64,000 nt of DNA from Orbilia blumenaviensis (Eukaryota; Ascomycota; Orbiliomycetes; Orbiliales; Orbiliaceae), in assembly GCA_036872755.1 (NCBI GenBank), contig JAVHNS010000001.1, forward strand, positions 2,976,001 through 3,040,000, read 5' to 3'. Positions 32,243 to 47,101 of the stretch are shown here, one piece after another. Within the stretch, counting starts at the first letter, position 1; every line of letters begins with the position of its first letter. Both the position numbers and the translations under genes were made by a program. The notes below the pieces were generated by a model that had not been told where the DNA came from, searched no databases, and was given only the letters and a program-made list of their open reading frames with translations.

Positions 32243-34793
32243 TGTTTCCCCAACGAAGATTTCTAGCCCATAGGATCACTAGAACCCAGGGCTTCAACGC
32301 CAGAATTGCCAGCACCGAGCACCGAGCAAAAAATGACCCAGGAAACACAAATACTGGAGCCCATGCTGCCGCCTGGGGATTAGTATGCCCAAGGTGACGG
32401 TGTGCTGGCTCCAGTACATCAACCACCACTCCCCACAGACCTACCGACCGGCGCTTGTCGTGAGACAAAGCGCAGACTCAGATTTACGGACGGCCGCCAT
32501 GACAAACTAGAGCGCGTCGCCACCGGATACGGCTACGCGGAGCAGTTCCGTCGTAGGCTGTCCAAACTCCCCATCCGGCCTGCAGCACCCAGTGCTCGGC
32601 CAGAGGGGAGAATTGGCAGATTCTAAAACTAAAACCAAATAAAACCCAACCAGGTCTTAGTTCGCCACCCCTACTCTGCCTTCAGGCAGATTGATATCCC
32701 ATCGTCCCATGGCTTACACCAAGAGCCGATGCTTTCCGAGAAGACATAATCCGGTAGGTGCTACAGCATTCGCGGCTTAGATTCCGCCAGTTTGCTGTAC
32801 ACTCGACTTTGGGTTCTCCATTGGGAGATCTCTTGTATACTACTTATTTGTGTTACTTTTCCACTTGCTCCTTGCACGAGTCCTTCTACCCGCGTAAATG
32901 GGTCTCTACCATGCCGATTACTCGACGACTCTCCACCCTGCTTTTAAAGCTCATGCATTGCCTCTCTAACAGCTTTCATTTGTCTCATCTCACTTCCAAC
33001 TTCACATCCGCTGTTCCCCGTTGTCTAGAGGCCCCTTCGCCCTTCAAATTTTCCAGGACTCCCGGAGAACGATTGCTCTGCATGTTATACATTTATCTTT
33101 GCCTATGCGTTTTCTCATTCTGTTATGCTTTATGATCCGAAATGGGTTCCGGATTCATTGTTTTTTGCCCAGCAAAACCTAAAATTGCTCTCGCATATTA
33201 TACAGGATGCTTAGACGATCGGGGTTTCCTTTCAAGGTAAAAGTGGCGAATTTTTTTTGAATTTTTTTTTTTTTTTCTCTTCTTGTTCCAAAAATCGTTT
33301 TCCGGGGCATCTGTTTTTTATAGACGATTTGAACACGAAGATTACGATGGGTACGAAAATATGTTTTCTTCTTCTTTTTTTTCTTGTAACTAATATGGTG
33401 CTCTATTCTGGGCATATCTATTCATCGTTGGTTGTTTGATGGAAAGATGGAATCTAGGAATGCTTTGCTGAGATATCCGTCTACCCTCGCGCCAAAAACG
33501 ATACAGCAGGGCGATGTTTGATGCTTCTTCTTGGCTCACTTTATTTTTTGTCTTTTTTTCATTCAGGTGGAAGTGTATGATAGAGAAGTACGAATTCAAA
33601 TGTGATGATTTAACATGGCCAGCTGGTCGTTTCAAGGCGTAAGGCGCTCCCACCCATCTTTTTTCTCAAATATTTGACCTTTGAGTAGATTTGCCTGAGG
33701 TCGACTAACGTTGCCCCAAAGGCATTAAATCACATAAAATGTAGCATCTGATGCGCTTAGTTCCAACAGAATACTCATATCCGGGTTCTAGCGCCGAAAC
33801 TAGATACAATCTTACACTTGTTCGGTAGAGCGATATCGCAATGCAAAATTTATGGTTTCAGGGAACACCGCCGCAATTGTTATAAAAGTGTTGTTTTCCA
33901 TATCTTAGATCGAAGATGAGCTTATCATCAAGGCTGATTTCTATTCCTCGATAGGCTGGATTAAGTAGATTTGGTACGCGCATCAGAACCCGAGACTTTA
34001 TAAAACATGCAACTGGTCTCCGTGACACTTCCAGATTCTCCTCCCCTTCTTTTCCCCCAGCTCAACTGCAACCTATGCATATGACATGGTTCTGTAATTC
34101 TACTAAATGCGAAATATGTAACAATAAGCTCCAAGAAACTTGAGCTTCTTAAATTTTGTCCTCATAATTAATCATATATGAGAACAGGTCCACATCTTCG
34201 CTTCACGAGCCAGCCTCATGAGTTCGATATAAATATAGAAATTAAGAATCGCCTATATAGTATCTAATATAGGTATGCGCATATGCCTTACCGATTCAGA
34301 ATACAGGCGCCTAAGCTAAGCGTATCGGTAATCTCTACGGATCAAAGTACCAACTTTCTATGTATATGTTAGTAATTGTTAACCGGTACAAGTATACGTA
34401 CTTGAGGTTTACGTTATGCACTCGGAGAAATATATATATACGACCGTATAGCTATCCTGTGCCGCTGTTTCTTGAAGGAATATCGGGCTCAGGGGTGCCT
34501 AGTCTTGGATATAAAACAACTAGTGGATATGAATATATACTACTATCTATATCGATCTCGTGCCATGGATGGATGCCCTGCCCCTTGCAAGCTTGCTACA
34601 TCTTATAACTTACCGTTAATAATAGATCGAGCTTTCACTTTATGCGGGATATTGATACCCACTTTTCTATGAAACCATGCCACTATCTCCTGGTTGATAA
34701 CGATACTTAGAATTTACGGCATGTAACAAATATATATCATATATCCGTAGCCAACCTCAGCTGTATATTTATCAAGAAACAACTTTGTGAGAG
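32243..34793. other. Intergenic, T-rich
   Basis: Several poly-T runs near 33250-33390. No ORF with coding support. Confidence 0.45.
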
Positions 34794-36282
34794 ATGCATC
34801 AGTCAAAACAGATACTACCGGTCTATTGGGTCTCGCAGTTGTTCTTCTTTTTCAGTCAGGTTCCAGACCCAATAATAGCTGTACCATGCCCTACATGGAC
34901 TACAGTGACTGTAAAACCGGATGCTGCTTTGGGTTCCGATCAGTGCACGGCAACGAAAAGCATACCAGTATCAAACCTAACAGTTCCGACTTCGCGAGCT
35001 AGCGAACTAGTGCATAAAACGACTTATCACAGCTCAAAAAATCTATCGACTGCGGCGACGACGACGGCTTTACGGAGTAAAAATGAATCTAGGCTTTCCA
35101 TTTCAAGAAGACGCAATGAAATGATCGATACCCTCACATCAAATACACTAAACCCTCAAGAAAATCAAACCACCATACTTGACAAAACCAACACGAAAGA
35201 ACCCTTGTTCAAAACTCGAAATGTGCAAGCAAGATACGGAGGCCACTCTTCATTCTACGATGCCACAAGTTTCTACGTCGAGTGCGATGCACCAAGATCG
35301 GTCCTAAGTGATTACGAAATCCCCCAGAACATCCCTGGTATCACACCAAGCCATTGGCCCCACTGGGCTGAATGGCCACGAGAACGTGCTATGGACCAGA
35401 TTTATATTTATCAGTCTAGATGCGAGGCTTGTAGGTGTGGTGAAGGCGGTATTTTGGAACCATTGCCTTCAACACACCCAGATAATGAGGATTGCCCTAA
35501 TGATGATTTTGTGATGGATTGTATTGTTGTATATGGTATGTATTGGTTTAGTCTCTTAGTATACGAGTATTGGTTATGTGCAATGGAAAATTAAAACTCT
35601 GGTTTAAAAACCACCCTGAAATCCCTAAACAAGTACAAAAGCAGCATCTAGGCTGACAAATATAACTCGAAATCCAAAAATTATATATATATATACCATA
35701 GGCTGCTCCTGCCACACAGACTTGTTTTCTGCATCACCAGACCCTGAGAGAGAATCCTCGCCGCTCATGATGTTCTCACCCGAATCCGAAACCGAACCAC
35801 CACTACTACCACTACCAGTAGCCGCACCTATACCTGTACAAGAAGAAGCCAGGATGGTATTATTTGCCGAGGAGCACCATCTTCCCGATATGGAAGGAAC
35901 CCAGGCGTTGATAACGCAGGCGGCAATCAACAGGTGGCTGATAGCTCATGGCCATAGGCCTAATCCCACAGAATTTGATCGGCCACCGGAGCCGGAAGAG
36001 TGGGAACTTGCAGATGATGAAAGTGATCCATATTTTTTAGAGGGGCCGGGTAGGCATCCGGATATACATGACCGGCGGAACCTATTTTCTGGCGGGCTAT
36101 ATCGTGGTAGCGGGAGCGGGAGCGGAATTGATATAAGTAGGAATTTCAAAAGGGACAACAAAGTGCGATCTGGTGGGAGTCTGGCTACGGAGGGAGGTAA
36201 TAGCAGGAAGAATACTTTTCCCGGAGAGGATGAAGGTAGTAGTACGCGTGGACGAAGGTGGAATCTTATGAACTCGATCTAG
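34794..36282 (+). CDS. Probable secreted protein with CxxCxC/YGCxC Cys motif (440 aa)
   Basis: Exons are 34794-35535 and 35702-36282 (1323 nt). The splice joins CIVVYG to CSCHTDL, making a C-x5-YGCSC motif that I know as a recurring pattern in secreted proteins of filamentous ascomycetes, paired with the upstream SRCEACRCGEGG. This supports the intron. The N-terminus has a basic start and a hydrophobic core (ILPVYWVSQLFFFFS), consistent with a signal peptide. A Ser/Thr-rich part follows, then the conserved Cys region (aa about 200-255), then an acidic/Pro-rich tail ending in GSGSGSG and basic residues. Function is unknown; an effector-like or surface role is possible. The first exon start is uncertain. 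Confidence 0.65.
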
Positions 36283-37404
36283 GCCCATATATACTCTCAT
36301 ATATTATAATATATGTGGTAACATACTACATGCACCATCTCCATAAATCAATTGGCTTAAGATTGGGAAACTTTTCGATTTCTTATTTCCACTAGTCATA
36401 TGCATTCTCAACACTGTTTAAACTCCCAGCTTTGTGAGCGATGCGGATAGATCGATGATGAAGCCAAACCCTTGATTGACAGTCCAATTACTTCAAACTG
36501 TAAAATGTTTAGTGTATTATAATATTAGGGAGTTTAGCCAATTCTCAAGTCTCAATGGCCGATAGAAATTGACATATGGCTTCTCGATAGGGATAGGGAA
36601 TATAAAAGCCAACGAACTGGTAACACTAGTCCTGGGACTGAGACCACTGGCGACAATTCTACACTGACATGAAACCCCGAGGAGACGGATGGGCACCTGT
36701 GGCACAACTAGTCATGGGGAACCCCAAAATTTGCCTCCAACATATTGATGTTCCATTACAGAAATCAAACTTTTATATTGATCAGGAATGTTCTGTCAAT
36801 TCTTATCGACATTACATGGCGTGTGATTGTATCGTGGAATACATATGCCAAAACAAATATTTTGTTAAACATGCTGAGCCGATGGACAAGAAAGATATGG
36901 TTTCCTACCCACTTACAATCTGTGAGCAACGCTTGAATGGAGATATCGTAGACCAACCCCTCGCAAGGAAAAGCCTGATACTTAATTTCGTCCTAAAAAT
37001 TGACGGGGTATGCTCAAGCCACCCAGGAGAAGCAAATAGATATCATCCACAAGTAATAGGACAACATCTTGTCAGTAGCCCACAAACCCATCAAAACCCC
37101 CGAGTAGTCACAGGAGGGTCGAAGGAGACCCAAGCGTTCTCGTAAAACAAGAGAGAGAGGAAACACCAGTGTTAAACAATTCAAAAATAAACGTTAAACG
37201 TAATAAAAGGATGCATACCGCTTCGCCAAACGCCTCCAGCACCAGTATGCTTCAGAAAGGGGGGAAAAGAAGATGAAAAGAAGAAGAAGAGCAAAATAAT
37301 TCCAAGTCCAAAGAAATTCAAGTGAGAATAAGAAAGTCACCCAGGAATTTTGATTCGAGTGGTGAACAAATCTCGGATCCGAGAATCGTCTGTTTTTACG
37401 GCAT
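36283..37404. other. Intergenic with one weak ORF
   Basis: A plus frame at 36669-37145 (158 codons, ATG start, several Cys) has no recognisable domain and is overlapped by open frames on the other strand. I do not call it a gene. The right end is the 3' flank of the histone variant. Confidence 0.4.
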
Positions 37405-38322
37405 TTATCTTCGAGCGATCATTTGGCGTAACTTTTTCGGTCTCCTGCTAGAGGAAGGATCATCAAAGCCGTAGATAGTCCTCCCTTTCTATAAACCTCT
37501 TCGTTAGCGCATTTTGCCATCCACGTTACAGTAATTTTAGAACATACAATATTTAATGCGTGAACAACCTAACAAGCGGGGTATTAGCATCTTCTATGGA
37601 GTCATGACGTTGTGATAGCACTACTTACGTCGCTGGTTGTGACAGTCTTCCTCCTGGCGTGCTCGGTGTACATAACACAGCTTTGGATAACAGGTTTTAA
37701 GTAATCCTTAATCACTTTTCTTGCTTCCTCGTAAATCGATGCACTTATCCTCTTCACGCCTCCCCGGCGAGCAAGGCGACTGTATCCGAAGCAGGATACA
37801 GATGTTAGCCACGTAATAAATCACCATCCTAAGGGCCGGATTGCTTACCGGATGGCTGGCCTGGCTGTATTTGAGGAAGAAAGTTGCTATTAGTTTCTAG
37901 CAACAAACCTGAGATATCACCAGAAGGTACTTACTAATTCCTTGGATGTTATCCCTGAGAATCTTCCGGTGACGTTTATTCATTGAAAGAACACCCAAAC
38001 CCTTGCCTCCCTTCCCTCTCCCTGGCACCGGGTGACCGGCAGGAGTCTTTCTCGCTATAGAGCTGAGTGTAACCCTACTGCCACTTGCACCTATGCGACT
38101 GCTTTCGGCAGCGGTCTCCGGCACTCTAAAAACCCGATGGACGTTCAGGCTGGCTGAGGCTGCCTGTGCAGGCCGAGTGGGAGTGCTCGTGGCGGAGCCA
38201 CGCACAAATGCTATTGTAGACGAACCAATTGGCCTCGGTGGAGGCATCCCACCTGTTCTCGTCAAACCAGTCGGACCACGCGCGGGCGCATTACGCCCAG
38301 CTAGGTTCCTCCCTGGCGGCAT
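37405..38322 (-). CDS. Divergent histone H4 variant with long N-terminal extension
   Basis: Exons are 37935-38322, 37849-37864 (16 nt), 37629-37779, 37548-37568 (21 nt) and 37405-37488; 660 nt, 219 aa, in frame. Introns of 59-70 bp each have a branch-like CTAAT/CTAAC. Residues 1-99 are a Pro/Arg/Ala/Gly/Ser-rich extension. From aa 100 the sequence follows H4: [55 protein letters not shown] and GRTIYGF. Positions equal to H4 K5, K8, K16, R17, H18, R19 and K20 are kept. K12 is lost (GLGVLSMN in place of GLGKGGA, with one extra residue), and K31 and K77 are Arg. Helix 2 differs ([20 protein letters not shown]), including a Cys. A 19-residue basic tail ([19 protein letters not shown]) replaces the final GG. 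It should pair with H3 in nucleosomes; any special site or stage is unknown. A divergent H4 (H4v) is reported in Neurospora. Confidence 0.9.
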
Positions 38323-39674
38323 TGTTGAGTGGTAGGCTATTAGAATGTAAACAATCAGCTTAAACTCTGTAATCTGTTAGGCGGCCTTTAGATAAATAGA
38401 ATGGAGAAAAGGTTCGTACCAAATAAGTGGCAGCTGTGGCGTAGTCACACCGCCAAAGGATCAAATTGCATATAACGCTCAATTTGAATAACGTCGTAAC
38501 CAATGTGTGAAGGCAAAAAACTTTTGAGCTGGCAACACGATAGTTTGTGTTGTTGATGTGGTATTCCCCAATACGATGAAGCTCAATTTAAAGGTAGAAT
38601 AAGGAAAGGGAGGAACAGCCTTTAACCGAAGATGGGCATATGAGGAGGAAAGAGGATCTTACAGGAGAAGACCGGCAGAAGCAACCGGAATGATGGGTGT
38701 GCAGTTCTTGAGGAGCACTTAGGATACGTGTCGATGACGGAGACGATGGTGTGGTGTTTTGGTGTAGGGACCGCAATGAAGGAGCCAGTTGGATTTTGGT
38801 GTGAGCGTGTTGGCAGGCGCTTTTCAGGCACCCTTTCTTTGTCTGTGCCACCCCCCTGCACACGCTTCCCACTCTCAAAGCTAAGTCAGGCACCGTTTAA
38901 GTTAACCTGCTCAGAGGATTTAATGTATAAGCAATTGGTTAGGTACTTAAGCAAGTAATTAAATCTCCCATATCGTGGAAGAAAAAGCCATCTGTTCTGA
39001 ATTTACTGTGCTCTAGATCTAGATCGATCTTTCCAAAGAGCATATCGATGCCTAGGTATATTTCGAATTATCTACTATTTAAAGCCACTGGAAGCTCATT
39101 GCCCTTGAATTCTAGAAGCCACTCACGCATTCCGACCTTTACAGCATTACATGGGATCATATGAGCGCCCAGATGGATGTATATACGTATATACTTTCCT
39201 TCCAATTTCAAGCAATATACCGGTACACGAAGAATTCATCAGCAAATGAGAAAGGTTGGCGAAATTATATCCAAGTGGTAGGCTACACAAGCCACTTTGG
39301 CCCACATTGACATCGCCGCTGGGCCATTGCCACTGCCCTGATTATCTGGGGCGATATACATATTTCCAAACTATATTATATTCATAGTCTAATACTTTTG
39401 ATCGAGCATAATTTAGTAGTTTACAAACTTAAACCAATTAAACCTGCTGATAAAAGCATTGGAACCAAAAGAAAGGAAAGGAAAGGAAAGGAAAGGGAAG
39501 AAGAATAAGAAGAGGAAGAGGGAGACCAAATATCCCTTCCCATTATTGACGCATGGAAAGTATCAAAGATGATACGAACGGCGTAGCTAATGGTTAGAAC
39601 TGGGCTGTGGAAAAAAGCGGTGGCGTCAACCTCCATCTCTGCTATATTATATTCATATTCTCCTGAATATTGAA
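38323..39674. other. Promoter side of H4 variant and intergenic DNA
   Basis: No supported ORF. A GAAAG repeat lies at 39471-39496. Confidence 0.45.
39471..39496. repeat. (GAAAG)5 microsatellite
   Basis: Five GAAAG units in a purine-rich tract near the 3' side of the next gene. Confidence 0.7.
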
Positions 39675-40992
39675 TTACGCGGCCTGGGCTGATGTTAATG
39701 TGAAGCCATGGAAAATATTGAACGGGGGAAGTGGTGTTTGGGAGGATGTCACTTGTACAGGGACTTCGTCTAGCAATGGCACACCCGATGTAAATACGAC
39801 CGCATTGCCTTCAAGCTTGCAGGTGACATAATTACTTGAGCCTATCGTGCAGATATATGGCGTATAACCTGAGAGAGTACCAGGCGGATGAAAAATAAGC
39901 GCTTGTGTCGTCATAATGAACATCGCATTACCGACCGCGATTTTTAGTTCGCCCAGGGACCACATATATAGGTAGCCATTGTGGTCGATTCCAAATTGCT
40001 TAGCAAGTGAACTAGAAGTAGTGAACATCGCCTCTTCGTCACCAATTGCCATATTGAGAAAGGCAGTTCTTAGCACGCCAAAAGCATACGTATCGAATCG
40101 TATGGTCCCAGTATTACTGGGTGGAGGGGCAGGGTCGACAGTAGTTGTAATTGTACCTGTCCTGGTAGTGATAGTCGATGTTATAATGACCGTGGTGGTA
40201 AAGATTGTGGTCTTCTTTGTTTCTACGGCTTCGGAGAGGGTGCTCAATCCGGTGACAGTTACCGGGAATGTTACTGTTGATGTTGGCACCGGAGCAATGA
40301 TAGAGCTTGGAGTGACGCCGATACAGCGACATGCGCTTGAGAAACGAATAGTCCCGGAGCACGGAGTCGCATACTGCGGGAGAGTTGCTGATGACGGGCC
40401 ATCGCCATTGACCGATCGTTTGATTTTGAGTGTTTCAATAACCGGGCCTCTCGTTACAGTGGTTGTCACCCACGTTAAATCCATCCTAGGGCTCACCGCA
40501 GTGAAAGTATCATAGCGCGTTTCGGTGATAGTAACAGGGATCGTTATAATATTTGTTTCTGGGATAGTGGAATATTCTGTTACCGTTCTACAACAAAAAA
40601 TAAGAATTTAAGTTATTAGTTTATTTGCCCCAAGATCAAATCTATGGTGGAGGATGCGCATATATATGCGATCTTGGCTTACGTGGCAGACGGTGTAACG
40701 GTGGTCCAGAGAAAACTTTGGCAATCTGAGGTTGCTTGCGCCAGGCGGGTCGGTAATTGCGTAGCTCGTAGGGCTGTCGAAGATCATAGTGTTAGCATTA
40801 ACATTCTTAATTCATCCATAGATTTCTGGAGTCTCCAAAACAAAATTCAAACCAAGATTACGCCTAAAACCAGGTAGAAAGATAATTACCTCTTAAACAA
40901 TTGTCCGCATTACATGGCGCCCGCTTCTCAACTACTGCTGCTGATACCGCCGACGCTGCCCCAAGCGCAAAGACAAGAAATTTCAGAGCCAT
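39675..40992 (-). CDS. Secreted Thr-rich protein with CNADNCLRAL motif (368 aa)
   Basis: Exons are 40890-40992, 40683-40773 and 39675-40587 (1107 nt). The first exon encodes a signal peptide (MALKFLVFALGAASAVSA), a Kex2-like VEKR site and the start of CNADNCLRALRATQLP. This motif heads many ascomycete secreted proteins, and it is completed only after the first splice, which supports the model. A DCQSFL segment and a long Thr/Val-rich region follow (TVTEYSTIPE, TTTVIITSTITTRTGTITTT), with a Cys-bearing RFSSACRCIGV segment. The last about 140 aa look globular (IGDEEAMFTTSS, NHNGYLYMW-like, YTPYICTIGS). No catalytic family is recognised. It is likely O-glycosylated and cell-wall-associated or secreted. 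Confidence 0.8.
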
Positions 40993-42647
40993 AGCGTATA
41001 CGTAACAAACCTTCTATCAATTCTTAAGAACAGAAAACAAAAAGTCTATAGAGATATTGATAGATGGGGAAATTACTTAGACAGTCCGATCAGCCTGGGA
41101 ATCTCCGTTCTGTCTAAGGTAAATCCCCTAATTTATACAAAATAAAACTTCATCAACCCTATGCTAAGGCCTCGCGCTCCTGAAGTCATGCATGCATCTA
41201 TGAATGCGGCTGAAAGCTACCAAAGGGATTTTGTTACATTGGTGGCGGTTGAATTGAGCGGACAATAGCTAGATTTGGAGAGTTGCGCGCGAAGGCAGGA
41301 GTCTGGGCCGCCAGACTGGGAATCGTGTAGAATATTTGTTGGTTGTCATTGGCCATATTAACTAGAAGGCGATCTCTAGTTACTCTGCCAAGTGAAGCCT
41401 CGTGCTGCAATTTCGGCGCCAGAACTTTAATGAAATGACTCGCAACGTGACTGTTTTAGTACTGCGCACATCGGAATAGCTGAAGAATCTCTACTAGTTA
41501 GCCGGAGGAATTTGCAATGTGGAAACTAGATCTAGATCCAACAAGATCAAAGGCCAGTTGGGTGCCGAAACAAGTCCTTATGCGTTTTCGGAACTTTGTG
41601 CCCCACTTACATACATATGCATCCATGTATGCATGCATATCTGAAGCTGCAAGGACTTCATAACTGAATTGCCATTAATGGCCTTAACAGGCATGTATGC
41701 CTTGGCGCGCTGCGGCTGAATGTACATGCAAGTACTTAGATTTGAGGCTACACAGTGTTCACGGTAGCGTCGAGGTCTCGCTTGTTCTCTCTAACTACTT
41801 TTGTTGGAGGTCCGAATATGCTTTTGCGCTTTACGTAAATTTGCCCCCCCCCAACAACAACATTAAGCATGCTTCGACTAGTGATAGCTACCGCCAAACC
41901 TGCATTTAGCCCCGAAATAAAGGAAACTAATAGTCAATATTGGTCTCGAGACGTAAACCAGCCTCAACGAAGCAGAACACTTCGTTGGAAATGCGCTTAA
42001 GCCTTATTTGTGATTGCTTTGTAGGCTTCTATCTCTAGGAATGCAGAATCTAAATCATTTGGCTAAAGTTTTTTTCGGGCAAGGGACATTTTCCCCCACA
42101 ATTAATTTCCGGAACCCCAATAACTTGCAACATTAAGCAGCATACGCCTGGGTGGTCTTATGGCAATATTGGGATCCTGGATGGTTATAACGTTACACAC
42201 GTAGATCTTAATCCCAAAATGCAACAAGACAACGCAGGAGGTTTTCAGGTGTTGGGTAATGCTTAGCCTCACCTAGCTCAATAGTCGTGTTCTTTTACAG
42301 GATATACCTACCTAGGTTTAGTGGTTTATTATAGAAAAAGGCCGAAAGGTGCCGAACAAGGTCAAGAAGAGGTTTCCCCCAATACACTTCAGCTATTTAC
42401 AGAAAAAGACTGATACTCTTTTACATCGAAACACAGAGTTGCGACTAACCGTTAACCGTGAACCGCGAACGCGGAACAGGTTTAACTTAGCCAACGTTTA
42501 GGCTACGCGCTGCGCAGCACAAAATCCAGCGTCACCCCCAAGTGCAGACATCCGCATGCACAGTGACATATTGACACGCACTTGCACTTAATCATAATGT
42601 ATGCCATTGCATAGCTATCAACCTACTACTAAGACACCACGGGCCAC
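40993..42647. other. Intergenic between two secreted-protein genes
   Basis: No supported ORF. A TGCAT-rich imperfect palindrome lies near 41610-41642. Confidence 0.45.
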
Positions 42648-46030
<3,383 letters not shown>

Positions 46031-47101
46031 ATGAGGTCTTCGATCTTCTTCCTCTCTACCCTCCTCTCAGGAGCATCCACCGTCCTGGGACACGCATACA
46101 TCAAAGAAATGGTAATTGGTGGCCAAACTTACGCCGGCTTCGACCCATTCTACCAAGCCTCACCCCAAGGCATCGTCCAACCCTGGGATACCCGTAACCG
46201 TAACACCGACGGTCCCATGCGACTATCTGACGGTGACGGCATCATCTGCGGCCGTAACCCTACCCCAGCCCAGAATATTGCAAAAGCACAGGCAGGAAGT
46301 CAACTCACATTCCGTTGGTCGAGGTGGCAGCAGAATCATCAGGGTCCGATTATTACATACCTTGCGGACTGTGGTGGAGACTGCAAACAAGCGCGAGGCG
46401 CTAATTTGCAGTGGTTCAAAATCGATGAAGTCGGGCTACTGCAGCAGGGTTTCTGGGGAACAGACCAGTTGATCCGCCAGGGTTATGAGTGGAAAATTCA
46501 ACTTCCCCAGAATATAAAATCCGGGCAATACCTAATGCGCCATGAAATGATTGCACTGCAATTCGCAACCCAACAGAATGGTGCACAATTCTTCACTTCC
46601 TGCACTAATCTTGAGATCGAAGGTGGTACAGGTCAGACTGTGCCTCAGGGTGTAAGACTACAAGATTATTATAACGGGGGTACCCAGGGTCTGTTTGTGA
46701 ACATCCAGGGCTTGGGATCTTACCAGATCCCCGGACCACCGCTTACCCAGGGCTTGGGGATTACGCCGAGTGTGCAGTTGAACGATGGGAGCAATAATAA
46801 CCCCAGCTTTCCAAGGACATTCCCTAATGAGCCGACTGATGATAATGGTACCACACCCAATGTGCATTTGGACTATGCCGGCGGTGTCTCCGGCGGTAGC
46901 CAGCAGGCTCAGCAACAGCAACAGCAAGGACAACAGGGACGATATGTTTACTACCCTGGGTATGGATATTACTACGTATACAACAAGAGAGATATCCACA
47001 GAGAGGGACATCGTGATGGGCACAGGAATATGAAGAGGAGGAATCATCTGAGGAGAAGGATAGTGGCTGCTGCTGCTGCTGTGAAGGCAGAGAGTGCGTA
47101 A
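46031..47101 (+). CDS. AA9-type lytic polysaccharide monooxygenase, atypical active site (356 aa)
   Basis: AA9 enzymes use copper and O2/H2O2 to cut cellulose and related glucans. This one is intronless. The signal peptide (aa 1-20, ending VLG) exposes H21, the N-terminal copper ligand. The second brace ligand is H103 in NHQGPIITYLADC. IKSGQYLMRHEMIALQ and NGAQFFTSC match the conserved AA9 core, as does KIDEVGLL. However, Q177 stands where the outer-sphere His of ALH is usual, and F188 replaces the axial Tyr of QxY; Q186 is kept. After the catalytic domain (to about aa 225) there is a Pro/Gln-rich linker. The tail is Gln/Gly/Tyr-rich and then His/Arg-rich (REGHRDGHRNMKRRNHLRRR) and has no CBM1. 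Activity may be altered or the protein may have another copper role. Confidence 0.88.
   Translation: MRSSIFFLSTLLSGASTVLGHAYIKEMVIGGQTYAGFDPFYQASPQGIVQPWDTRNRNTDGPMRLSDGDGIICGRNPTPAQNIAKAQAGSQLTFRWSRWQQNHQGPIITYLADCGGDCKQARGANLQWFKIDEVGLLQQGFWGTDQLIRQGYEWKIQLPQNIKSGQYLMRHEMIALQFATQQNGAQFFTSCTNLEIEGGTGQTVPQGVRLQDYYNGGTQGLFVNIQGLGSYQIPGPPLTQGLGITPSVQLNDGSNNNPSFPRTFPNEPTDDNGTTPNVHLDYAGGVSGGSQQAQQQQQQGQQGRYVYYPGYGYYYVYNKRDIHREGHRDGHRNMKRRNHLRRRIVAAAAAVKAESA

Noticed and set aside
32402..33135. ORFs downstream of sreA (74 and 125 codons)
   Set aside because: They lie in the 3' flank, one has a non-ATG start, and no homology or motif is visible.
36669..37145. 158-codon plus-strand ORF
   Set aside because: It has an ATG but no recognised motif, no signal peptide, and open frames on the other strand across the same DNA.
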